This document shows positions 15,849-22,606 of a DNA stretch of 41,229 nt, piece by piece. Each line of letters starts with the position of its first letter. Position 1 is the stretch's first letter. This stretch comes from DASTCC01 sp035711465 (GTDB lineage: Bacteria > Acidobacteriota > Vicinamibacteria > Vicinamibacterales > SCN-69-37). The stretch spans positions 1 to 41,229 of the forward strand of contig DASTCC010000368.1 of the NCBI GenBank assembly GCA_035711465.1. The letters run 5' to 3'. Made by a program: the position numbers and the translations under genes. The notes below the pieces were generated by a model that worked only from the letters and a program-made list of their open reading frames with translations, did no database searches and was not told the DNA's origin.

Positions 15849-16100
15849 CGACACGTGCGCGACTTCACGCACATCGGCGCGATGGCCTGGTGGCGATACG
15901 GCGCCGCGTCGGCGGTTTAGTTCTTCCCGCCTCTGCCGTCGATGGGCGGCGCCCGCGAGCTGTTTCCGGCCGACTTCGGCTACTCTCTGACGACCACGTA
16001 CCTCGTGTGGATCGCGATCGTGATCGCGCTGCATCCGATGCGCCGCTGGGTCGCGCGCGTCGAGCCGCGGAACCGCGGCTGGTGGGTGAGCTCCTTATGA
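15849..16100 (+). pseudogene. Decayed C-terminal end of a DUF1624-like membrane acyltransferase
   Basis: One frame reads HIGAMAWWRYGAASAV, a TAG at 15918-15920, then FFPPLPSMGGARELFPADFG, YSLTTTYLVWIAIVIALHP and MRRWVARVEPRNRGWWVSSL to a TGA at 16098. This is the last membrane helix and the WW-S-L tail of heparan-alpha-glucosaminide acetyltransferase-like (DUF1624) proteins. The in-frame stop and the lack of any upstream part, which is replaced by the end of the TPR lipoprotein gene 15 bases away, mark it as a remnant. Its final ATGA overlaps the DinB start, so DinB was probably once translationally coupled to the intact gene. Confidence 0.65.
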
Positions 16101-16615
16101 ACCGTACATTTGCCGGCGTCGAAGCACCCGACTACTACTACACCTATATCAACCACGTTCCCGACGGCGACATCGTCGGCATCCTCGAGGCGCAGCTGGG
16201 CACGACGGCCGAGTTCCTCGAAGGAATCGACGAAGCACGGTCGCTGCATCGGTACGCGCCCGACAAGTGGACCATCCGCGAGGCGCTGGCGCACGTGAAC
16301 GACACGGAACGCGTGTTCGTGTTCCGGGGCTTCTGGTTCGCGCGCGGGCTCGAGGCGCCGCTGCCGAGCTTCGACCAGGACGTCGCGATGCGGCACACGC
16401 CGGCGAACGGGCGATCGTGGGCGAGTCACGTCGGCGAGTTCCGGTCGGTGCGCCTGGCGACGGTCGATCTCTTCAAGCACCTCGATCCCGATGCCTGGCA
16501 GCGGCGCGGCCAGGCGAGCGGACACACGTTCACCGTGCGCGCGTTCGCCTACATCACCGCCGGACATCTGCTGCATCATCTGGCGGTGCTGCGCGACAAG
16601 TACGGCGTCCGCTGA
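16097..16615 (+). CDS. DinB-family metal-binding protein
   Basis: 172 residues, four-helix-bundle DinB fold. KWTIREALAHVNDTERVF carries the first metal-binding histidine (H66) and TAGHLLHHLAVLRDKYGV the other two (H157 and H161). The family includes thiol-dependent enzymes (mycothiol or bacillithiol transferases, thiol-dependent isomerases) and DNA-damage-inducible proteins of unknown activity; a cytoplasmic location is expected. ATG 16097 is favoured by GGTGAG upstream and because the family starts near here; the longer open frame upstream belongs to the previous gene's antisense codon bias. It is followed after 18 bases by the YeeE/YedE pair. Confidence 0.85.
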   Translation: MNRTFAGVEAPDYYYTYINHVPDGDIVGILEAQLGTTAEFLEGIDEARSLHRYAPDKWTIREALAHVNDTERVFVFRGFWFARGLEAPLPSFDQDVAMRHTPANGRSWASHVGEFRSVRLATVDLFKHLDPDAWQRRGQASGHTFTVRAFAYITAGHLLHHLAVLRDKYGVR

Positions 16616-16633
16616 CGCGTCAACGGCAGGCGT

Positions 16634-17125
16634 ATGGATCTTCCGATTCCGTGGCCGTGGTACGTGGCCGGCGCGACGATCGGCCTCGTCGTGACGCTGC
16701 TCCAGTGGATCGGCGCGCGTCAGTTCGGCGTCTCGGCCAACTTCCGGCATCTCTGCGCCATCGCCGGATCGCGGCTGGCGTGCTTCCGTTACGACTGGCG
16801 GCGCGACGGGCGCTGGAATCTGCTGCTCGCCGGAGGCCTCGTGCTCGGCGGATTCGTCGCCGCCAACTGGCTGAGATCGGCGCCGCCGACGTTCGCGCCG
16901 GCTACGCTCGTGAGCTGGACGGCGCTCGGGACGTGGCCGGGCATCTTCGCGATGGTGGTCGGCGGCTTCCTCGTAGGGTTCGGCGCCCGCTGGGCAGGCG
17001 GGTGCACGTCGGGCCATGCGATCTCGGGTCTGTCGACGTTTCAATGGCCGTCGTTGCTCGCCGTGGTTGGATTCTTCGCCGGCGGGCTGATCGTCACCTG
17101 GCTGGTGCTGCCGTGGATGCTCTGA
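16634..17125 (+). CDS. YeeE/YedE-type sulfur-compound transporter, N-terminal half
   Basis: 163 residues with about four membrane helices. The C-terminal half carries the family signature FLVGFGARWAGGCTSGHAIS, with the conserved cysteine at 124. In YeeE (TsuA) such cysteines pass thiosulfate across the inner membrane by transient S-S interactions; here the protein is split into two half-size genes, as in many Proteobacteria (YeeE/YedE plus DUF6691). Cysteines 41 and 50 could take part as well. It overlaps the start of the second half by 13 bases. No rhodanese or persulfide dioxygenase gene is adjacent, so the exact substrate stays open. Confidence 0.85.
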   Translation: MDLPIPWPWYVAGATIGLVVTLLQWIGARQFGVSANFRHLCAIAGSRLACFRYDWRRDGRWNLLLAGGLVLGGFVAANWLRSAPPTFAPATLVSWTALGTWPGIFAMVVGGFLVGFGARWAGGCTSGHAISGLSTFQWPSLLAVVGFFAGGLIVTWLVLPWML

Positions 17126-17604
17126 ACGCGTGCGCCGATCAGGACGGCGGCGCCTCGCGCGTCGAGGCCGCGGAGACCGGCATCGGCTTCGCGCTCGCCT
17201 ATCTCGGCGCCGGAGTGGTGCTCGGCATCGTCTTCGTCCAGGCCGAGATCGTCTCGTGGTTTCGCATCCACGAGATGTTTCGCTTCGAGAGCTTTCACAT
17301 GTACGGCGTGATTGCCGTCGCGGTGTCCGTCGCTGCACTCGGCCAGATGATCCTGCGTCGTGTCGCCGTCCGCAGCCTCAGCGGCGCGCCGATCGCACTC
17401 GAGCCCAAAGTACGGACGCCGCGAAACACTCGTTACTGGCTCGGCGGCGGCGTGTTCGGCCTCGGATGGGCGCTGCTGGGCGCGTGCCCAGGGCCGATCT
17501 TCACGCTCATCGGCGCCGGCGCGACGGTGTACGTCGTGCCGCTCGCCGCCGCGCTCGCCGGCACGTGGACGTACGGACGCTTCCAGACTCGGCTACCGCA
17601 TTGA
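17113..17604 (+). CDS. YeeE/YedE-type transporter, second half (DUF6691-like)
   Basis: 163 residues from GTG 17113, overlapping the stop of the first half by 13 bases in another frame, so the pair is likely translated in equal amounts. Membrane helices are seen at about 23-43, 63-83, 108-130 and 135-155. The motif FGLGWALLGACPGPIFTLIG holds the conserved cysteine 125. VLGIVFVQAEIVSWFRIHEM, then FRFESFHMYG, is typical of DUF6691 partners. Together with the first half it would form one pseudo-symmetric permease for thiosulfate or a related sulfur compound. There is no ATG before residue 55, so the GTG is required. Confidence 0.85.
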   Translation: MDALNACADQDGGASRVEAAETGIGFALAYLGAGVVLGIVFVQAEIVSWFRIHEMFRFESFHMYGVIAVAVSVAALGQMILRRVAVRSLSGAPIALEPKVRTPRNTRYWLGGGVFGLGWALLGACPGPIFTLIGAGATVYVVPLAAALAGTWTYGRFQTRLPH

Positions 17605-17759
17605 CGGGTCACGACGGGTGACTCCGGTGACCAACAGGTGACGACGGCGTCGCCCGGTTAGTGCAAGATTTCGCCGCCGTCGTCGTCGATGGCGCGTTCG
17701 ATTGCCTTCGCGGGCGTTCTTCTTCTGCTGGTCGCGATTCGGATCCGGCGGGATGCGGG

Positions 17760-17765
17760 TACACT
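17760..17765 (+). promoter_or_regulatory. Putative -10 box (TACACT), leaderless start
   Basis: TACACT ends six bases before ATG 17772, with no Shine-Dalgarno between, so transcription would begin at about the A of the ATG. A -35 is not obvious. Confidence 0.35.
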
Positions 17766-17771
17766 CACCGC

Positions 17772-18329
17772 ATGCCGTCGGACGAATGGGCGCTGATCCT
17801 GCGGCCGCGCGCGGTCTACCGGCACATTCGTCCGGTCGCCGCGGCCTACATCCCTGCTTACATCCTCTGGTTCTCGCTGGTCATTGCCGTCGCGATCGGC
17901 AGCAGTGCGACGGCACGACTCCACATCGGCCTGGTTGCCAGCCTCGCGTTCATGTGGGCCTTCGTGCCGGTCATCCACGTCGCCGCGGCGCTGGCGCTGA
18001 TCGCGACCGCGCCGCGGCGCGCGCAGCCGGTCGGCCCGGCCGTCGCGTTGCTGCTGATGGGACACGGCCCGTGGTCGCTCGCGTTGTTGACGATCGGCGC
18101 GCTCGGCGCGGCCGGGCTCGGTCACTGGTTCGAGCTCACGAGCGCGATCGTCGCGATCGCCGTCGTCCTCACCGTGCGCATCGTCTACGCCTACTGCGTC
18201 GAGGTGCTGGCGGCGTCGGCCGTCGGCGCCGGTCTCCGCGCGGCCGCGCATCAGGCGCTGACGTATGCGATCGCGGTGCTCTGTGTCGATTGGGCTGTCG
18301 GTGGTTTGGCCCAGCGCTTCGGGCCGTAG
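17772..18329 (+). CDS. Polytopic membrane protein (Yip1-like)
   Basis: 185 residues, about five membrane helices. The start SDEWALILRPRAVYRHIRPV is a short cytoplasmic amphipathic lead, as in Yip1/YIPF-type bacterial proteins. Then come AAYIPAYILWFSLVIAVAIG, LVASLAFMWAFVPVIHVAAA, a helix with LLLMGHGPWSLALLTIGALG, and two more. No catalytic or transport signature is visible. It lies seven bases before the PHP gene and is probably transcribed with it. A longer frame from 17661 exists but has no signal or ribosome site; the TACACT box upstream favours ATG 17772. Confidence 0.65.
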   Translation: MPSDEWALILRPRAVYRHIRPVAAAYIPAYILWFSLVIAVAIGSSATARLHIGLVASLAFMWAFVPVIHVAAALALIATAPRRAQPVGPAVALLLMGHGPWSLALLTIGALGAAGLGHWFELTSAIVAIAVVLTVRIVYAYCVEVLAASAVGAGLRAAAHQALTYAIAVLCVDWAVGGLAQRFGP

Positions 18330-18336
18330 GATCACG

Positions 18337-19194
18337 ATGTTGACACCTCGTCAGATCAGCGGCGGCCTCACCGCGCTCGGCATTCTGCTCGGATCGCTCT
18401 CCGGCGGTGCGTCGCCGCCGGACCTTCCGCCCTTCGGACCCTATCGCGTCGTCGTCGCCGACTTCCACGTGCATGCGTTTCCGGGCGACGGCGGTCTGCC
18501 GCCGTGGGAGATCGTCCGCGAGGCGGGGCGGCGAGGTCTGAACGTCGTGGTGATCTCGAATCACAACCAGATGGCGGCCGCGAATCTCGGCCGGCGCGTC
18601 TACGGGGGCACGATGCCGCTGTTGATTCCCGGGCAGGAGATCACGACGCCGCGGTTTCACCTGATCGGCCTCGGCCTGCGGACGTCGATCGATCCGACGG
18701 CGCCGCCCGAGGCGATCGTCGGCGCGGTGCACACGCAGGGCGGCGCGGCCATCATCGCCCATCCGGTCGCGACGTCGTGGCGCGGCGACGACGCCCTGCT
18801 GCGATCGATCGACGGCACGGAGATCGCGCACCCGCTGACGGCCGTCGACGCCGCCGGACGCGCCGAGCTCGATCTCTCTTACGAGCGCGCCCTCGCCGCC
18901 AATCCGCGCGCCGCGCGGATCGGATCGTCGGACTTCCACCTGCACGGGCCGCTCGGCAACTGCCGGACGTACGTGTTCACGGAGTCGGTCGACGTCAGGG
19001 GCATCGTGCGCGCGATTCGTGAAGGCCGCACCGTCGCCGAAGACCAGAACCGCGGTCTCTACGGCGATCGCGCGCTCGTCGATCACGTCTACGCGATTCG
19101 CGGCGATCGGCAGGCGGACGCACGACCGCTGTTCGCCGTGCTCAGCGTGCTGCTGACCGTCGCCGGCATGATTGGGACCGTCATCCTGAGGTGA
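18337..19194 (+). CDS. Membrane-anchored PHP-domain phosphoesterase
   Basis: 285 residues. An N-terminal hydrophobic segment (ISGGLTALGILLGSLSGGA) leads to a PHP domain: D42-F-H44-V-H46 in VVADFHVHAFPGDGG, then VVVISNHNQ, LIPGQEITTPRFHLIGLGL, AIIAHPV and IGSSDFHLHGPLG. These provide the usual His/Asp/Glu metal set for a phosphoesterase. A second hydrophobic helix (LFAVLSVLLTVAGMIGTVIL) closes the protein, so the catalytic domain is probably held at the periplasmic face by one or two anchors. Compared with PolX and histidinol-phosphatase PHP domains it is short and has no extra domain. Gene order suggests co-transcription with the upstream membrane protein and the downstream secreted protein. 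Confidence 0.8.
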   Translation: MLTPRQISGGLTALGILLGSLSGGASPPDLPPFGPYRVVVADFHVHAFPGDGGLPPWEIVREAGRRGLNVVVISNHNQMAAANLGRRVYGGTMPLLIPGQEITTPRFHLIGLGLRTSIDPTAPPEAIVGAVHTQGGAAIIAHPVATSWRGDDALLRSIDGTEIAHPLTAVDAAGRAELDLSYERALAANPRAARIGSSDFHLHGPLGNCRTYVFTESVDVRGIVRAIREGRTVAEDQNRGLYGDRALVDHVYAIRGDRQADARPLFAVLSVLLTVAGMIGTVILR

Positions 19195-19197
19195 GCC

Positions 19198-19725
19198 ATG
19201 AAGCAGATGCCGATTGCACTGACCGTGCTGACGCTGTCCACGACCGCGGTGGTTGGGTCGGCGCAGCGTCCGGATTTTTCTGGCACGTGGAAGCTCGACG
19301 AGAAGCGCAGCTCGGCGATTGGGGGCGGCCGTGGCGGCGGACGCGGCGAGGGCAACAGCCGCGGTGGTGGGCTGGGACTCGGCGCGTCGCCTGACACGAT
19401 CGCGATCGTCCAGACCGCCGAGACGCTCGTCGTCGAAGAGCGCCGTGGCGCCGAGACCGCGCGAATCACCTACGGCCTCGACGGCAAGCCCGTTACCAAC
19501 GGCGTCGCGAGCGGCCGCAGCGCCGGCACGAACTCCACCTACACGAGCGCATGGAAGGGCGATCGTCTGGTGACGACGATCGTCATTCCGCCCGCGCCCG
19601 GTGGCGGCGAGATCGGACGATATCAGGAGACGCGATCGATCGACCGCGACGGATCGCTCGTGGTGGAGATCACGATGGCCGGGCGCCCGAACTCGCGCAA
19701 GCTGGTCTACGTCCGCGCGAAGTGA
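19198..19725 (+). CDS. Secreted protein with DFSGTWKLD motif
   Basis: 175 residues. The signal peptide (KQMPIALTVLTLSTTAVVGS, then AQ) is followed at once by RPDFSGTWKLDEKRS, a motif that opens many small acidobacterial secreted lipocalin-like beta-barrel proteins. A Gly/Arg stretch (GGGRGGGRGEGNSRGGGLG) interrupts, then strands IAIVQTAETLVVEERRG, ARITYGLDGKPVTNG and SLVVEITMAG. It starts three bases after the PHP gene stop (GAGGTGAGCC ribosome site). Its stop is one base from the stop of the opposing gene. No activity can be assigned. Confidence 0.7.
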   Translation: MKQMPIALTVLTLSTTAVVGSAQRPDFSGTWKLDEKRSSAIGGGRGGGRGEGNSRGGGLGLGASPDTIAIVQTAETLVVEERRGAETARITYGLDGKPVTNGVASGRSAGTNSTYTSAWKGDRLVTTIVIPPAPGGGEIGRYQETRSIDRDGSLVVEITMAGRPNSRKLVYVRAK

Positions 19726-19726
19726 C

Positions 19727-20449
19727 TCATTTCTCGGGAATCCGCGCGATCACCTTCCCGGCTTCGTCGAGGAGCTCGATCCGCGGATTTCCCGCGGCGT
19801 CAACCGTGAGCGTGAGCCGCGGTTTGCCGTCGGCGTCCGAGAGCGCCACGGTCGCCGCCTTGTTCTGCGTCTTGCCAACGAACACGCGTCGCGGTCCGGG
19901 CGGCGCCGTCGACCGGATCTCCGCGATCGCGGCATCGCGCTGAGCGCCCGCCGGCAGCTTGTTCGCGGCGTTCAGCCTGGTGATCAGATCGCTCAAACGG
20001 ACGGTGTCCGACCGATCCCATACCTGGAATCCGGCGGATCGCTGGCCGTTGCCTTCGGCGTAGCTCAGTCCAATCGTCTGATCCTGCTTGATCTGATCGA
20101 ACATCAGCCCGGCGTTGGCCCGGCCCTGGCCGTTCGTCATCGTCCCGGTGTACGTGAGGCCGCCGACCTCGTCGCCCTCGTCGTTGAAGAAGAGCATGCC
20201 GGCCACCGGCCGCGGGCGATCGATGGTCACGCCGTCGACGACGCCGGGGTGCATGCGGTCCTTGTTGGAGATCACCATGCGCAGCGTGCCGTTGGCATCG
20301 ACGACGTTGATGCGCTCCACGGTGATCTCGCCGAGGCTCTTGGCGGGCGTTTGCCGGAACGCCGCGGCGGCGATGACGACGAGGGCGAGCGACGTCGCGG
20401 TGGCGTAGAGGCGCATGAACAGGAACTGACGGCGCAGCCGGTGACGCAT
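19727..20449 (-). CDS. Exported conserved protein of unknown function
   Basis: 240 residues. After a basic start there is a membrane/signal segment (YATATSLALVVIAAAAF). The mature part is beta-rich with two copies of a short motif: ERINVVDANGTLRMVISN near the start and ATVALSDADGKPRLTLTVD plus GNPRIELLDEAGKVI near the end. Between them are GGLTYTGTMTNGQGRANAGL and a helical segment. This pattern (V.D..G..R..I) recurs in a widely spread but uncharacterised group of exported proteins. GGAGG six bases before ATG 20449 supports the start. It ends one base from the opposing gene. Confidence 0.65.
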   Translation of the reverse strand: MRHRLRRQFLFMRLYATATSLALVVIAAAAFRQTPAKSLGEITVERINVVDANGTLRMVISNKDRMHPGVVDGVTIDRPRPVAGMLFFNDEGDEVGGLTYTGTMTNGQGRANAGLMFDQIKQDQTIGLSYAEGNGQRSAGFQVWDRSDTVRLSDLITRLNAANKLPAGAQRDAAIAEIRSTAPPGPRRVFVGKTQNKAATVALSDADGKPRLTLTVDAAGNPRIELLDEAGKVIARIPEK

Positions 20450-20522
20450 GTCGAACCTCCGCTGGGATCGCGCGAGCCTACCGCGAAATCCTGGCCGCGG
20501 GAAGACGGGACGGTTCGTGCGG

Positions 20523-21632
20523 TCAGCGTACTGAAGCGACGTTCGTCGTCACCTGATCGATGACCACCTCGAGGTAGGCGAAGTCGGTGGACGGGGCGGA
20601 CCAGCGCCCGGTGCCGGTCGCCGGCAGCCAGCGTCCTTCGAACGACCGGTACTCCGCGATCGGCGTCGACCACCGCGCCGCGAGCAGCTCGCTGCCGTCC
20701 GCCGACGCACGCCGTCGATCGTCGGACCAGAAGTTCACGAGCCGCCCGTCCTCCGCGAAGGCGAGAAACGCGCGAATCGTGTGACCCGCGTTGGTGAACG
20801 TCGCCTGGACGGTCGACGCATCGATCGGCGACCACTCGAGCGCCGGGTCGATCAACGTCTCCGGCGCCATCAGGCACATGTCGTTGAAGAGCGTGACGGT
20901 CTCCGTCCGCGTCATCTCGTCGCCCTCAAGCTTCATGATCGGCACGAGCCCGGCGATGCGGATCCGCATCGACGCCGACGCGTCGGCATAGCGGTGCAGG
21001 CCCTGAACCGGCAGCCCCGATCGACTGGCGGTCATGTAGAAGAGCCGCTGCCGGCGTTCGTAGAAGTTGTGTTGCTCGGCCGAGAACGTCATCCACGGTT
21101 CATCGACGGCACCACGGATGCGGCCATGCATGCGCGCGCGAAAGTTGGTGACCTTCGGCCGGCCGATGGCGCCGGTGACCGTCAGGTAACGGCGAACCAG
21201 ATCCGGCAGGTGAGCGACGTCGGCAGCGGTGACCACCGCGGCCTCGCGGCGATCGGCCAGCGCGGCGGCGACGGCGTCGACGTACTCGGCGTGCAGACTG
21301 CGCGGTCCGTACCAGGCGAAGCCGCCCACGACGGCGATGCCGATCAACAGGTTGGCGATCGTCCCCCAGCGCGCGTCGCTCCAGGCCAGCGCGATCGCCG
21401 CCGTCGAGACGACGATGCCGGCGGCGCCGAGCATCCACCACAATCGCGGCCAGACGAAGATCGCCGTGCCGGTCGAGAAGAACAGCAGCGCCGCCGCCAG
21501 CCAGAGCAGGCCGACCGCCGGGGTGATCGGTTGCGTCAGCTCGGGCAGATCGACCAGCCCGAACGCCTTGGCGACGCCCATCAGGTGAATGAACCCATGG
21601 AAGACGAGCAGGATGGCGAGGAGGAGGAGCAT
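20523..21632 (-). CDS. DUF6544-like membrane/soluble protein
   Basis: 369 residues. Three or four membrane helices at the N-terminus (LLLLAILLVFHGFIHLMGV, PAVGLLWLAAALLFFSTGT, LWWMLGAAGIVVSTAAIALA, IANLLIGIAVVGGFAW) are followed by a soluble region of about 230 residues with VRRYLTVTGAIGRPKVTNFR, WMTFSAEQHNFYERRQRLFY and RLVNFWSDDRRR, which recalls the DUF6544/DUF6920 proteins found next to membrane helices in many soil bacteria. Function is unknown. No ribosome site is clear at ATG 21632. It is divergent from the flavodoxin gene, with a 215-base shared upstream region. Confidence 0.6.
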   Translation of the reverse strand: MLLLLAILLVFHGFIHLMGVAKAFGLVDLPELTQPITPAVGLLWLAAALLFFSTGTAIFVWPRLWWMLGAAGIVVSTAAIALAWSDARWGTIANLLIGIAVVGGFAWYGPRSLHAEYVDAVAAALADRREAAVVTAADVAHLPDLVRRYLTVTGAIGRPKVTNFRARMHGRIRGAVDEPWMTFSAEQHNFYERRQRLFYMTASRSGLPVQGLHRYADASASMRIRIAGLVPIMKLEGDEMTRTETVTLFNDMCLMAPETLIDPALEWSPIDASTVQATFTNAGHTIRAFLAFAEDGRLVNFWSDDRRRASADGSELLAARWSTPIAEYRSFEGRWLPATGTGRWSAPSTDFAYLEVVIDQVTTNVASVR

Positions 21633-21847
21633 CGCGGCGCTGCCGTGTGGATGACGTGCAGAACCCTTGCCGCGGCCGTGCGTCGGCCGAGCGCCGAGGC
21701 GGACGCGTGGCCCGAACTCGACGTGCTCTTGCGCGAAGATTTGCGCAGCGGCCGCGGAATAATCGTCACCTCGTGTGGTGTGAATCGCGCGCCCTGCGAC
21801 GGGGTCGCGGCCGCGACTGGCATCGAGGTTGAACGAGTTCTCTGTTC

Positions 21848-22417
21848 ATGACGTCCGTTGACACCGCTCGCGACGTGCTGATTCTGTTCGGAACGACTGA
21901 GGGTCAGACGCGGAAGATCGCCGAAGCGCTCGCGGCCGTCCTGCGACGCGTCCGCCTCGGCGTCGACGTCGTCGATGCCGCCGCGGCCGCGAACGTCCGG
22001 CCGACGGCCTATCGCGCGGTCATCGTCGCCGCCTCCGTCCATGCGGGACGCTATCAGCGCCAGGTCCGCCGTTGGGTGCGCGCCAATGCGACGACGTTGG
22101 CGATGCGGCCGACGGCGTTCGTCTCGGTCTGTCTCGCGGTGCTCAACCGCACGGCGGCGGTGGACGAGCATCTCGACGGGATTCTGCGGGCGTTCTTTAC
22201 CGCGACGGGATGGACGCCCGACGAGTCGAAGATCGTCGCCGGCGCGCTGCCGTACACGAAGTACTCGTGGTGGAAGCGCTGGCTCATGGTGCGCATCGTC
22301 CGGCGGAATCAGGGCGACGCCGACACCTCGCGCGATTACGAGTACACCGATTGGGCTGACCTCGAAGCGTTCGCGCTGCGCTTTGCCGATCGGCTGACGT
22401 CGGTCGTGACGGTGTAG
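21848..22417 (+). CDS. HemG-like flavodoxin domain protein
   Basis: 189 residues with a flavodoxin fold like that of menaquinone-dependent protoporphyrinogen oxidase HemG. The FMN-phosphate loop FGTTEGQT is at 14-21; the second loop reads VIVAASVHAGRYQRQVRRWV, and CLAVLNRT contributes the third. LPYTKYSWWKRWLMVRIVRR is the HemG-type insertion that contacts the membrane. HemG converts protoporphyrinogen IX to protoporphyrin IX and passes electrons to quinone. No haem-pathway gene is nearby, so it may instead be a general flavodoxin-like reductase. ATG 21848 is the first start; no strong ribosome site is visible. Confidence 0.75.
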   Translation: MTSVDTARDVLILFGTTEGQTRKIAEALAAVLRRVRLGVDVVDAAAAANVRPTAYRAVIVAASVHAGRYQRQVRRWVRANATTLAMRPTAFVSVCLAVLNRTAAVDEHLDGILRAFFTATGWTPDESKIVAGALPYTKYSWWKRWLMVRIVRRNQGDADTSRDYEYTDWADLEAFALRFADRLTSVVTV

Positions 22418-22592
22418 ATCACGCCCGCCCGAACAGCTCCCCTTGCGCCCCGGTGCTGGCGAGCGGCGTCAGTTCGCGCAGACAGACGGCGCGGCGAGGA
22501 TGCGGATCTCCGGGCTCAGGTTGCGGACGGCGCGAATCACCTCGGCGCTGCGATCCCGAGCGCCACGACCATCGACGCATCCCACGCTTGCG

Positions 22593-22598
22593 TATAGT
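22593..22598 (+). promoter_or_regulatory. Putative -10 box (TATAGT) at phosphatase gene
   Basis: TATAGT ends eight bases before ATG 22607, and no Shine-Dalgarno is present. It matches the consensus at five of six positions, so initiation within two bases of the start codon is likely. Confidence 0.45.
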
Positions 22599-22606
22599 GT
22601 CAGCCG

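Noticed and set aside
17605..17650. GGTGAC repeats and weak hairpin after the YeeE/YedE pair
   Set aside because: Three short GGTGAC words and a 6-bp stem with a long loop are not distinct enough from background to call a terminator or operator.
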